Below are positions 45,568-54,828 of a stretch of 64,000 nucleotides of DNA, one piece after another (within the stretch, counting starts at the first letter, position 1; the number at the start of each line of letters is the position of its first letter). The stretch is from Sulfurimonas sp. (lineage in GTDB: Bacteria; Campylobacterota; Campylobacteria; Campylobacterales; Sulfurimonadaceae). Where the stretch lies: assembly GCF_029027585.1 (NCBI RefSeq), contig NZ_CP093397.1, forward strand, positions 1,725,405 to 1,789,404, written 5' to 3'. Made by a program: the position numbers and the translations under genes. The notes beneath the pieces are model-generated. The model saw only the letters and a list, made by a program, of their open reading frames with translations, searched no databases and had not been told where the DNA came from.

Positions 45568-46242
45568 ATGAGTGCAAAAATTGTTGTTGTTGAAGATGAA
45601 GAAGATTTACTAGAGTTACTAGAATACAATTTTGATAAAGAGGGTTTTGAAGTTATCGGTTTTTTAAATACAAAAACTGTTTCTCAAATCCTTGAAGAAG
45701 AAGAGATTGACTTACTCATTATGGATAGAAATTTACCTGGTGTTGAGGGTAGTGAGTTTGTTGCATCTTTGCGTGAAAATGGAATATTGACTCCAGTTAT
45801 TTATCTTAGTGCAAAAAATAGAGATTCTGATATAGAAGAGGGTTTTTTAAGTGGTGGAGATGACTACTTAACAAAACCTTTTAATATGAAAGAGTTGATT
45901 ATGAGAGTTAAAGCACTGCTTCGTAGAACTACTAAAAAATACAATGAAGGTAAAATCTCTCATAGAGATTTACTTCTAAACAAAAGCACAAGAGAGTTAA
46001 GTGTAGATGGACAAAATGTTGAAATTACAAAACTTGAGTTTGACCTTTTATATGAGTTTATTTTAAATAAAAATAGCGTTCTTGACCGTGATTATCTACT
46101 TGAAAATGTATGGGGAGATGGGGAACTTTATCAGTATAAAACTGTAAATGTAGCCATAAATAGACTCAAAGAAAAAATAGACCCGCTAAAAACAAAAGAG
46201 TATATACAAACTGTTAGAGGAGTTGGATACCGCCTGTGCTAA
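45568..46242 (+). CDS. OmpR/PhoB-family response regulator
   Basis: A 224-residue protein with a receiver domain (Glu9/Asp10/Glu11 acidic cluster VVEDEED, phosphorylated Asp53 in LLIMDRNLPG, Ser81, Lys103 in YLTKPF) and a C-terminal winged-helix DNA-binding domain (ITKLEFDLLYEFILNKNSVL, then NVAINRLKEKI and VRGVGYRL). It acts as a transcription factor activated by the kinase encoded next (7-bp overlap). Its place between two adhesin genes suggests these as targets, which is inference. The giant adhesin ends 63 bp upstream. Confidence 0.94.
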   Translation: MSAKIVVVEDEEDLLELLEYNFDKEGFEVIGFLNTKTVSQILEEEEIDLLIMDRNLPGVEGSEFVASLRENGILTPVIYLSAKNRDSDIEEGFLSGGDDYLTKPFNMKELIMRVKALLRRTTKKYNEGKISHRDLLLNKSTRELSVDGQNVEITKLEFDLLYEFILNKNSVLDRDYLLENVWGDGELYQYKTVNVAINRLKEKIDPLKTKEYIQTVRGVGYRLC

Positions 46243-47630
46243 AAATTCATCAATTATTTATCTTAAAGTTTCTTCTTCTTTTTGTTGGAACACTTTTTAT
46301 AACTTCACTCATAAGTTATGTAGCATTAAAATCTATCATCATCGGGCATAACAAAACACATCTTCAAAATGCCATAACTTTGATGGGTATGGAACTACAA
46401 GATATAAATAACCTAGATAAATACTCAGCTTTGGTCAATAAAAAAACACAACTTAGAGTAACTATGATAAACCAAGAAGGTAAGGTAATTGCCGAATCAA
46501 ACCTAGATAAAAAAGATATGGACAATCATGCTTCAAGATATGAAATCATGCAAGCAAATACAGATGACTTTTCACATGTCATAAGATACTCTAAAACTTT
46601 AAAAGTTGATTTTTTGTATGTAGCAAAAAAGTTTGATTATAAAGAAAAAAAGATTTATATTAGACTTTCTATGAGTTTAGCTCAGGTTATGAAAGATTTT
46701 TATTCACTTTCATCAAAGTTGGCAGTTGTCTTTTTTATCGTGAGTTTGATGGCTTTTTATATCTCAAAAAGGATGAGTGAAAAAATAGTTTATGATATAA
46801 AGCAAATCACAAACTTTTTAGATGAGATAAGTAACAAAAATTATAAAGCAATCATAAAAACAAAATACTTTTATGAATTTTTACAAATATCTTTAATGCT
46901 TAAAAATCTTGTGAAAAAATTAAGTTCTAGAGAAAAACAAAAAAGAAAATATACAGCAAAACTTAGACTGATGAATAAACAAAGAAATGATATACTTTCT
47001 GCCATTTCTCATGAGTTTAAAAATCCTGTCGCTTCCATCATGGGTTATGCTCAAACTTTGCAAGATGACCCAGAAATTTCTCCAAAAATTCGCCAAAAAT
47101 TTTTAGATAAAATCAACTCAAATGGAGAAAAAATCTCAAAAATGTTAGATAGACTTGCTTTGTCAGTAAAACTTGAAAACAAAGATTTAGACATAAGTTT
47201 AAGTGAGTTTGATATGAAAGTTTTATGCGAAGAGGTTGTTTTAAATTTAGGTTCAAAATATAAAGACAGAGAGATAAATCTAAAAGCAGAAAAAACAATA
47301 ATTCAAGCAGATAAAACTATGATAGAGTTAGCTCTTATAAACATTGTTGATAATGCGTTAAAATATTCGGAGTTAGAAGTAAATGTTTTGTTACAAGATG
47401 AACAAATATCAGTACAAGATAAAGGCATCGGCATACAAGAAGAGCATCTAGACAAGATTACAGGTAAATTTTACAGAGTTAAGAAAAATTCTTGGGATAA
47501 CTCTATGGGCATCGGCTTGGCAATGGTTAGCTATATTTTAAATATGCATAATTCAAAACTAGAGATACAATCTATCTTTTCAAAAGGCTCTATTTTTAGC
47601 TTTTCTTTAAAAGAGATGCTAAAAAAATAG
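46236..47630 (+). CDS. Membrane sensor histidine kinase
   Basis: A 464-residue kinase starting with GTG that overlaps the response-regulator stop. It has transmembrane helices at about 9-33 and 161-178 enclosing a periplasmic sensor of about 125 residues, a linker with HAMP-like position and coiled coil, a HisKA domain with phospho-acceptor His259 (AISHEFKNPVASIMGYAQTL) and an HATPase domain (N box NIVDNALKYSE, G1 DKGIGI, G2 GIGLAMVSYIL). The periplasmic signal is unknown. It pairs with the upstream regulator as a two-component system located between the two LapA-like adhesins. Confidence 0.94.
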   Translation: MLKIHQLFILKFLLLFVGTLFITSLISYVALKSIIIGHNKTHLQNAITLMGMELQDINNLDKYSALVNKKTQLRVTMINQEGKVIAESNLDKKDMDNHASRYEIMQANTDDFSHVIRYSKTLKVDFLYVAKKFDYKEKKIYIRLSMSLAQVMKDFYSLSSKLAVVFFIVSLMAFYISKRMSEKIVYDIKQITNFLDEISNKNYKAIIKTKYFYEFLQISLMLKNLVKKLSSREKQKRKYTAKLRLMNKQRNDILSAISHEFKNPVASIMGYAQTLQDDPEISPKIRQKFLDKINSNGEKISKMLDRLALSVKLENKDLDISLSEFDMKVLCEEVVLNLGSKYKDREINLKAEKTIIQADKTMIELALINIVDNALKYSELEVNVLLQDEQISVQDKGIGIQEEHLDKITGKFYRVKKNSWDNSMGIGLAMVSYILNMHNSKLEIQSIFSKGSIFSFSLKEMLKK

Positions 47631-47701
47631 CAAAATGCAATATTTTTGCGTTTTTGTTTTTTCTTAGTGTATATTTCTACTATTAATAAGTAGGAATTTA
47701 T

Positions 47702-47920
47702 ATGCGAAACTTTGAAGCAATCATAGTAAAATTAAAACATCATATTTTAGAACAAAAAAGTAAAAAAGTTTTAGATAAAGAAGTTGCAGATGCTCTAAAA
47801 CTATCTCAGTCAAATTTTGCGACTCTAAAAAGAAGAAATGTTACCCCATATAGAAATATCCTAGAGTTTTGTGAAAAAGAAAACATCTCTTGTAATGAGA
47901 TATTTTTTCAAGGTAGTTAA
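47702..47920 (+). CDS. Small CI-repressor-like HTH protein
   Basis: A 72-residue protein with the helix-turn-helix domain of the phage CI N-terminal family (KVLDKEVADALKLSQSNFAT, then LKRRNVTPYRNILEFCEKEN), preceded by TAGGAA. It has no effector or oligomerisation domain, so it would act as a compact DNA-binding protein. It begins 71 bp after the kinase stop and ends 11 bp before the conserved inverted-repeat leader of the second adhesin, so a role in adhesin control is plausible. Not verified. Confidence 0.75.
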   Translation: MRNFEAIIVKLKHHILEQKSKKVLDKEVADALKLSQSNFATLKRRNVTPYRNILEFCEKENISCNEIFFQGS

Positions 47921-47931
47921 ATTATGGCTAC

Positions 47932-48415
47932 TGTCCCTATGGACAATAGTAATAATTTATTTATTCTCCTACTATTACAATATTAAATTATTTTTGGAGA
48001 AATATCATGGCAACCAAAATCGCGACTGTAAGCAGTTTAGAAGGTAAATTTTTTGCAAAAGATAAAGATGGAAATGTAGTAGAGCTAAAAAATGGCGATA
48101 CAATTTCTAAAGATATGACTGTTTTTGGAGATAAAAATAATCCTGCATCTGCAAATATTAAATTTGTTATGAATGATGGTGCTAATGAAATTGTTTTAAC
48201 TGGAACTCAAGAACAAGCTTTTGATAGTTCTTTAAATGATGAACCAAGCCATGAAAGTGGTTTATCTAAAGAAAGCATAGAAAAAGCACTGATAAAAGAA
48301 TTGTATGCTCAAGAAGATAAGACAGATACAAAAGAAGAAGATTTAGGTATCTTGGATGAAACAGCAGCTGGTGAAGAACAAGCAAAACAAAATGAAGGTG
48401 GAGAAGGTCAGTTTG
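47932..48415 (+). repeat. Shared leader plus retention-module segment, copy 2
   Basis: Near-identical to 30073-30556. It begins with the inverted repeat TGTCC-CTAT-GGACA (47932-47945), continues through an identical AT-rich leader and GGAGA ribosome site, and ends inside the adhesin coding region just after the TAAG site. Confidence 0.9.
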
Positions 48416-51400
48416 AAGCAAGAGATGCTGGACAAACTGACATCGTTGCTGGACTTCGTGATGCTAGTTTTGGTGGAACTGATGATGGTGAAAAACCAGA
48501 TGGTGAGCAAAAAATACCATTAAATGCTGAGTTGAGCATAGATGGGATGACATTAGTTCATGAGGGAGATTCTGCTACTTATACATTGAGTGTTACAGAT
48601 GCGCCTGTGTCAGATATGCTTGTAAGTGTAAGAGTTTCACACATAGATACTGATAATGGTGATATTGTTGAAGAAACTATTATTGTTACAATACCTGCTA
48701 ATTCTAAAATAGGAACATTTACAATAGATAATTTTGATAATAATTTTGAAGAAGCAGATGAAGATTATAGTGTTACAATTATTTCTACCGAGGGTGGTGG
48801 ATATGATGTTCTTACTATTGGTAAAGATAGTGTAACTACAACAATCATAGATGAAACTTCAACTGGAAATCCTGATCCAGAAGATACTACAACAGTAGCC
48901 ATTACAACAGCAGATGTAAATGAAGATGATAATTTTACAACATTTAATATTGAACTTTCAAACCCACCAAAGACAGGTGTACCTACAACAGTCCAAGTTC
49001 AAATAGGAAATACAACTCACAATGTAGTAGTAGACGCTGATGGTAAAGGTAGCTTACAAATAAGCACTAAAGATAGTGATGTTTACAAAGAATCAGATGT
49101 TGATATGACAGCAACAGTTACAGGTGTTACTGGTGGAGATTACGAAAAAGTTGTAGTTGGTCAAAGTGCTACTTCTACATTAGAAGATACAGTTGATACT
49201 ACAACAGTTTCTCTCATCGCAACACAATCAACAAGCGAAGATGCTGGAATCATAATTTATACAGTTTCAATCGATAATAAAGCCAATAATAATGTAGATG
49301 TTACACTAAGCGTTGGTGCGAATGGTGAAGTAGCTTCTGCAAATAATCCAGCATTAGTTATCACAATTCCTGCTGGTCAACTAACAGCTAGTACTAATGC
49401 CACAGTAAGTAGAGATAACGATGATGGAAGTGGCGAAGATAAGTATCAAGAAACAGACTCTGTATCTGCAAAAATTGTATCTGCAGTAGAAGATAATGCA
49501 GGAAGTGTTACAAGCTTAGAAGAATTAGCTATTGATGGTACTCCAGCGGTTACAACTATTGTAGATGATGCTGATGCTATAAGTGTATCTATTACAACAA
49601 GTAATATTACAGAAGATGACAACAGTATTACATATAATGTTCAGTTGTCAGCTGCCCCAGACCCAACTACTTATGACAATGCTAATAAACCAACTGTTCA
49701 AGTCGAAATAAATGGAACTACTTACAATGTAGAGGTAGATGCTAATGGGAGTGGAGTATTGAATTTTGCCGTTACCCCAGATTCAGATGTTTTAAAAGAA
49801 GCAGATACTACGGTTAGTGCGAAAGTGACAGGTGTAACAGGTGGAAACTTTGAAGCAGAAACAGTCGGTCAGACTGCAACGGCAACTATTAAAGATTCTA
49901 TAGATACAGTATATGCAAGAATTTCTCATAGTGATACATCGGCAGAGGGGGATAGCTTAACTCATACAGTAGAATTATATACAATTGTAAATGGTCAAGA
50001 AGTTGCAGTAGAAGTTCCAGCTAATGAGAGTGTGACAATTTCTTTAAACTATGCAAATAATAATCAAGATGCCCTAGAAAACACGGACTTATCGACTAAA
50101 CAACCAACAGTAACTATTAGTGGTGGAAATAGTAGTGCAGTTATTACAAATGTTTCTTTACACGATAATATCGATGAGCTTGATGAGAGTTATACAATAA
50201 CTTTAGGTGCAGTTACTCAAAGCCCTTTTGAAAAAGTTGTAACACAGGGTGAAGCTGATGGAACAATTATTGACTATGATAGATTAGTAGTTGAAGATGA
50301 TAGTAATGACGCTGATGGAGATGGGATATTCAATGTAGCACTTTTTGATGCCACAGACGCTATCTTCATAAGTGATGAAAATAATGGTTCAGTTTATGAA
50401 AGTATTACAATTTCAGGAATTCCTTCAGATGCAATTCTAAAAGACCACAATGGAAATCAAGTAGCAGTTGTTAATGGTACAGTTATTCTTACAAATACTC
50501 TTGGGGAGATAAGAGCTTTTACAATAACTCCTGCAACTGACAGTAGTGAAAATATATATTTAAGTTATACCGTGACTTCAAATGATGGAGCTACTCAGAC
50601 TTTTACAGATACTTTTGATCAAACAGTTAGAATCATACCAGATGCTGATCAGCCGATTACTCAAGGTGATAAATCTTATGGTGCTTTAGAGGGTGATTGG
50701 ATTTCACTTAGTGGGCTTAGCGCAGCGATAGGTGAAACAAATACAAGTAATAATCATGATAATGAAAATTTAGTTACTAAAATTGATGTACAAAACAACA
50801 TAAAAGTTCAATATAGATGGACTGATGACAATGGAGTTATTCATACTTCTAATAATACAAAAGGTGCTGTCGAAATTCCTCAAAAATATTTAGATACAGT
50901 AGAAGTTCAAACTAAAAATGATGATTGGAATGGAACTTTAACATTTAAAATGACAACAGTAGCTACAGATAATGATGAATTAAATAATGGTGAAACAAAT
51001 ATTGATACAGCTACAGAATTAGATACTTTAACTGTAACAGTTTCAGGTAGTGCAGATGCCCCTATTATCAATGTATCTGGTGGAGCAGGACTTGAAGATG
51101 CAGGTAGAAATCCAGATACTGGAGTGATTTCAGCAAATGGTGTTGGCGGAATTGCTATCGAACTTGGAGCTTTTACTGATGGTGGAACAGAGAGCATCGA
51201 GTTTATAATCTCAGATATTCCTGATGATGCATTTATTTATGACGCAAATGGCACTCTTTTAAATCCTATGGTTAATGGGAATTATGTTGGTACTATTACG
51301 GTAGCTTTAGCAGATGCTTCAGGACTTACAGTAGTTCCTCCGCATGATAGCAATGTTGATTTTGATTTAACAGTTGTTGGAAAATCTACTGAAGGTAATT

Positions 51401-54400
51401 GGGATACTAATATTGGTGGACTTCAAACAAACCTAAGTGCTCCTAAAACTTTAACAATTGCTCTTACTGGTGTTATCGATGCACTAGATGTAGAAGTAAA
51501 TAATATAGGTGGAGCTGAAGATAGTTGGGTAAGTTTTGGACTTAAGGCATCTTCTGGTGAGGATGTTGCTAGTGACACTTCTGAAAGTATTTATGCAACA
51601 CTTAAAGGTGTCCCAAAAGGTAGTGAGATTAGAATTGTAGATGCAAATGGTGTTGAGTTACCTTTAACTGATAACTTGACTTTAGCAGGTGTTTATGCTG
51701 ATGGTTCAACTGATTGGAGAATTGATAACGATGTATTGGCTGCATTAAATAATGGTACTAAAGATTTCCAAATTAAACTAAAAGCTGATTTTAGTGGTGA
51801 AATAAAAATAGGCTTAGATGTAACTGCTACTGAAAATGATGGAGATACTACAAGTGTACAAAAAGACTTTATTTTAAATATTGCACCTGTAGTAGATACG
51901 GCTGATGGTTCAAATACACAAGAAGTCACTGAAGACACTTGGACTCACTTAGATTTACCTATGGGAACAAATGATAGTAATAGCGAGAGTGTTGTTGAAG
52001 GAACAGCAGTACTTTCAGGGATACCAACAGGATTTTCTATAAAAGTTGATGGAGTGCTTCAAGACACAAGTAGTGGATCATTATCATTAACAAATGCAGA
52101 GGCTTCATTGGTAACAATTTTAGCTCCAGAGAATTCAAATGTTGATGTAAGTGGTCTTAAGTTTACAAGAGATATTTTAGATGAATCTGTTAAAGATTCT
52201 CAACATGATGGAGATGATGAAGTAGCTAGTTCATCAGTAGTTCAATCTATCTCTTTAGATTTAGTAGGAGTTGCTGATGGTTGGACTGATGATGGATTTG
52301 AAGTTCAAGATGTAACTTCTGCAGGAAATACAACACTATTAACAAATGTGATTCAAACAAATAATAATATAGATACTGATGGTTCAGAGACTAAATATTA
52401 CATAGTTGAAAATCAAACAGGAGTTACTGACAATCCAAATTGGAGTATTGAGAATGGTGTTAATCTTGGTGGAGGCAGATGGTTAGTTACAGAAGCTAAT
52501 TTAAACAATGCTAATATCAAAGTATATAATCACGGTGGTTCTAACGATGATGGTACCGCACAGTTACAAATCTCTCCTGCTGTAAGAGAAAATGATGGTG
52601 ATGTAAATATTGGTGCTCCAGAAACATTTACACTTAATTATCAAATTGGCAATGCTGGTAATGGTGGAGGCTCTGATATTCCAGTTATAAATGCTAATGA
52701 TGGTATCGGTGTAGGTACTGAAGATACAGATATAACTAGTTCAGATTTTGATGCAACAACAGTTAATCCTGCACATGCTCTTTCTTATATTGTAACTGAT
52801 GTTGCAAATGGAAAGTTGAGCGATAATCCAGACTTTTACTCAATCGGTGGTGGACAATATATAACAACAAACAAAGCTGCATTAGATGATATAACTCCAG
52901 ATGCAAATTATAATGGAGATGTTATTGTAAGCGTAGAAGTTATAGCAGTAAACACCGCAACAGGTGAAGAAGCTAGTGAAAATCATACTATTACTATTGA
53001 TGTAGCTCCTGTTTTAGATGCGTCTAGTGTTAAGGCTGTTTTAATTGATAATAACGAAACGGATGCAGGTGGAGTTGTAATCCTTAATCTGTCTATTGGT
53101 TCATCCGATACAGATGGAAGCGAGAGTTTCTCTGGTAATATCATAATAACTGCTAAAGATGGAGGATTGTTTAGTAATGGGACTGATACAATTACTGTAA
53201 CTACTCAAGCAGAGCTATCAAATTTAGCATATACTCCACCTGCATATAAGCAGGGTACTTTTGATTTTGACATATCTTATACATGGAACGATGCTGATAC
53301 AAATGATAATGGTGTTGTAGAAAATGCAACTAGAAACCAATCATTTAGTATAACTTTAGATTCTCATGTAGATACGGTAAGTGTAGCTATTAACCCTACA
53401 AGTACAACAGAAGCAGAGGGTACAGATATTCCTTTAGGTCTTAGCTTTACTCAGACAGATAGTGATGGAAGTGAAGCTGCTTCTGTTGTTATCAGTGGTT
53501 TACCAGATGGTGTAAAACTAAATGTTGGTACTATGAAAATAGTTGATGATGGAAATGGACAGTCTCATCATGAATTTATCTTAAAAGCTTCAGAAGTTGC
53601 TAACGCTAAAATAGTAGCTGATGAGCATTTCTCAGGAGATTTTACATTAACTGCAAAAGCATATAGTTATGATATAAAATCAGGTGAAACAAGTGAGTCA
53701 ACATTAGAAAGTAAAGCATTTTCAATTACTCCTGTTGCAAGTGGCTTAAGTGTAAATGCTAATGGACATGGTGGTGATGAAGATACAGCGATATCTATAA
53801 AACTTGATTTAGTTCTTGAAGATACAGATGTTTACTCTGCTGCTGAGACAGTTAATGTAACATTTAGTGATTTTGTAGCTGGTTCTACATTTACAATCGA
53901 TGGCACAACTGTAATTGGTGGACTCGTTGGTAGTGACTATGTTATAAATGCTTTAACACCAGCACAAGCAGAGTCTTTATCTATAATACCTCCAAAAGAT
54001 TATAACGGGAATATGAATGATGTAAGAGTGAGTGTTCAAACAGTTGATGGAACAAGCATACTTGCAACAGGAGTAAGCGATACATTTAATATAGTTGTAG
54101 ATGCTGTTACAGATGCTGCTACGATAAGTGTAGATGCCACTTTTTCAGATAGGATAGCTGATACAAATACATTTGCTTTAAACATTACAGCAGATGCACC
54201 AGATAATCAGTCTTTAAGTATTGTTTTAAATAATGTTAATGGTACTTTAAGTACAGGAGTAGATAATGGAAATGGTCAATGGACACTTACCCAAGCTCAG
54301 TTAAACGGACTAACAATCACTCCAAATAGTGATGTGAGTGCTGATTTTGATATAAGCGTTAAAGCAGTTACAGATGGTGGAGTTCAAACACAAGCTACAC

Positions 54401-54816
54401 AGGCGATAACAGTAAATGCGCAAGAAGATGAAGTATTTACTCTAGCAAACAGTGACATAGATGGCTTAGCTGGGCATGATACTTTAACAATTAGTGGTAA
54501 TGAAGATATTGACTTTAGTAATTTAAACAATACTGTGACAAATATTGAAACTATAAATTTAGAATCAGGAAGTCACGATATAACAATATCTTTAGATGAT
54601 GTTTTAGATATTACAGGAGGAAGTAACCATTTAGATATTACAGCTATTGCTGATGATGGTGATAGTGTAGTTATTAACGATGCTAATGATAATTGGAACG
54701 ATGCAACAATTACGGACAATAATAACGGTACTCATTCTTTTGAATATACTAGTACAGTTGGCAATAGTAGTATCACTTTAACAGTTGATGATCAAATAGA
54801 TACAAATGGTATGTAG
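48007..54816 (+). CDS. Second LapA-type adhesin (2269 residues)
   Basis: A predicted type I secreted surface protein. Its first about 136 residues are nearly the same as those of the giant adhesin, including Thr119-Ala-Ala-Gly122 for LapG-type cleavage. The middle (about 170-900) has divergent Calx-beta/Ig-like repeats, visible as recurring TTVSL...SEDA, ...ITEDDN and TVTGVTGGDYEKV/NFEAETV elements followed by a D-T linker. The remainder has cadherin/VCBS-like domains with EDTW/EDT motifs. The C terminus (ITLTVDDQIDTNGM) closely matches that of the giant adhesin (ITLTIDEQIDTTGM), the presumed export signal. No tandem identical repeats. It is followed after 12 bp by convergent dnaX. Confidence 0.9.
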   Translation: MATKIATVSSLEGKFFAKDKDGNVVELKNGDTISKDMTVFGDKNNPASANIKFVMNDGANEIVLTGTQEQAFDSSLNDEPSHESGLSKESIEKALIKELYAQEDKTDTKEEDLGILDETAAGEEQAKQNEGGEGQFEARDAGQTDIVAGLRDASFGGTDDGEKPDGEQKIPLNAELSIDGMTLVHEGDSATYTLSVTDAPVSDMLVSVRVSHIDTDNGDIVEETIIVTIPANSKIGTFTIDNFDNNFEEADEDYSVTIISTEGGGYDVLTIGKDSVTTTIIDETSTGNPDPEDTTTVAITTADVNEDDNFTTFNIELSNPPKTGVPTTVQVQIGNTTHNVVVDADGKGSLQISTKDSDVYKESDVDMTATVTGVTGGDYEKVVVGQSATSTLEDTVDTTTVSLIATQSTSEDAGIIIYTVSIDNKANNNVDVTLSVGANGEVASANNPALVITIPAGQLTASTNATVSRDNDDGSGEDKYQETDSVSAKIVSAVEDNAGSVTSLEELAIDGTPAVTTIVDDADAISVSITTSNITEDDNSITYNVQLSAAPDPTTYDNANKPTVQVEINGTTYNVEVDANGSGVLNFAVTPDSDVLKEADTTVSAKVTGVTGGNFEAETVGQTATATIKDSIDTVYARISHSDTSAEGDSLTHTVELYTIVNGQEVAVEVPANESVTISLNYANNNQDALENTDLSTKQPTVTISGGNSSAVITNVSLHDNIDELDESYTITLGAVTQSPFEKVVTQGEADGTIIDYDRLVVEDDSNDADGDGIFNVALFDATDAIFISDENNGSVYESITISGIPSDAILKDHNGNQVAVVNGTVILTNTLGEIRAFTITPATDSSENIYLSYTVTSNDGATQTFTDTFDQTVRIIPDADQPITQGDKSYGALEGDWISLSGLSAAIGETNTSNNHDNENLVTKIDVQNNIKVQYRWTDDNGVIHTSNNTKGAVEIPQKYLDTVEVQTKNDDWNGTLTFKMTTVATDNDELNNGETNIDTATELDTLTVTVSGSADAPIINVSGGAGLEDAGRNPDTGVISANGVGGIAIELGAFTDGGTESIEFIISDIPDDAFIYDANGTLLNPMVNGNYVGTITVALADASGLTVVPPHDSNVDFDLTVVGKSTEGNWDTNIGGLQTNLSAPKTLTIALTGVIDALDVEVNNIGGAEDSWVSFGLKASSGEDVASDTSESIYATLKGVPKGSEIRIVDANGVELPLTDNLTLAGVYADGSTDWRIDNDVLAALNNGTKDFQIKLKADFSGEIKIGLDVTATENDGDTTSVQKDFILNIAPVVDTADGSNTQEVTEDTWTHLDLPMGTNDSNSESVVEGTAVLSGIPTGFSIKVDGVLQDTSSGSLSLTNAEASLVTILAPENSNVDVSGLKFTRDILDESVKDSQHDGDDEVASSSVVQSISLDLVGVADGWTDDGFEVQDVTSAGNTTLLTNVIQTNNNIDTDGSETKYYIVENQTGVTDNPNWSIENGVNLGGGRWLVTEANLNNANIKVYNHGGSNDDGTAQLQISPAVRENDGDVNIGAPETFTLNYQIGNAGNGGGSDIPVINANDGIGVGTEDTDITSSDFDATTVNPAHALSYIVTDVANGKLSDNPDFYSIGGGQYITTNKAALDDITPDANYNGDVIVSVEVIAVNTATGEEASENHTITIDVAPVLDASSVKAVLIDNNETDAGGVVILNLSIGSSDTDGSESFSGNIIITAKDGGLFSNGTDTITVTTQAELSNLAYTPPAYKQGTFDFDISYTWNDADTNDNGVVENATRNQSFSITLDSHVDTVSVAINPTSTTEAEGTDIPLGLSFTQTDSDGSEAASVVISGLPDGVKLNVGTMKIVDDGNGQSHHEFILKASEVANAKIVADEHFSGDFTLTAKAYSYDIKSGETSESTLESKAFSITPVASGLSVNANGHGGDEDTAISIKLDLVLEDTDVYSAAETVNVTFSDFVAGSTFTIDGTTVIGGLVGSDYVINALTPAQAESLSIIPPKDYNGNMNDVRVSVQTVDGTSILATGVSDTFNIVVDAVTDAATISVDATFSDRIADTNTFALNITADAPDNQSLSIVLNNVNGTLSTGVDNGNGQWTLTQAQLNGLTITPNSDVSADFDISVKAVTDGGVQTQATQAITVNAQEDEVFTLANSDIDGLAGHDTLTISGNEDIDFSNLNNTVTNIETINLESGSHDITISLDDVLDITGGSNHLDITAIADDGDSVVINDANDNWNDATITDNNNGTHSFEYTSTVGNSSITLTVDDQIDTNGM

Positions 54817-54828
54817 TGTCTAGACTAC

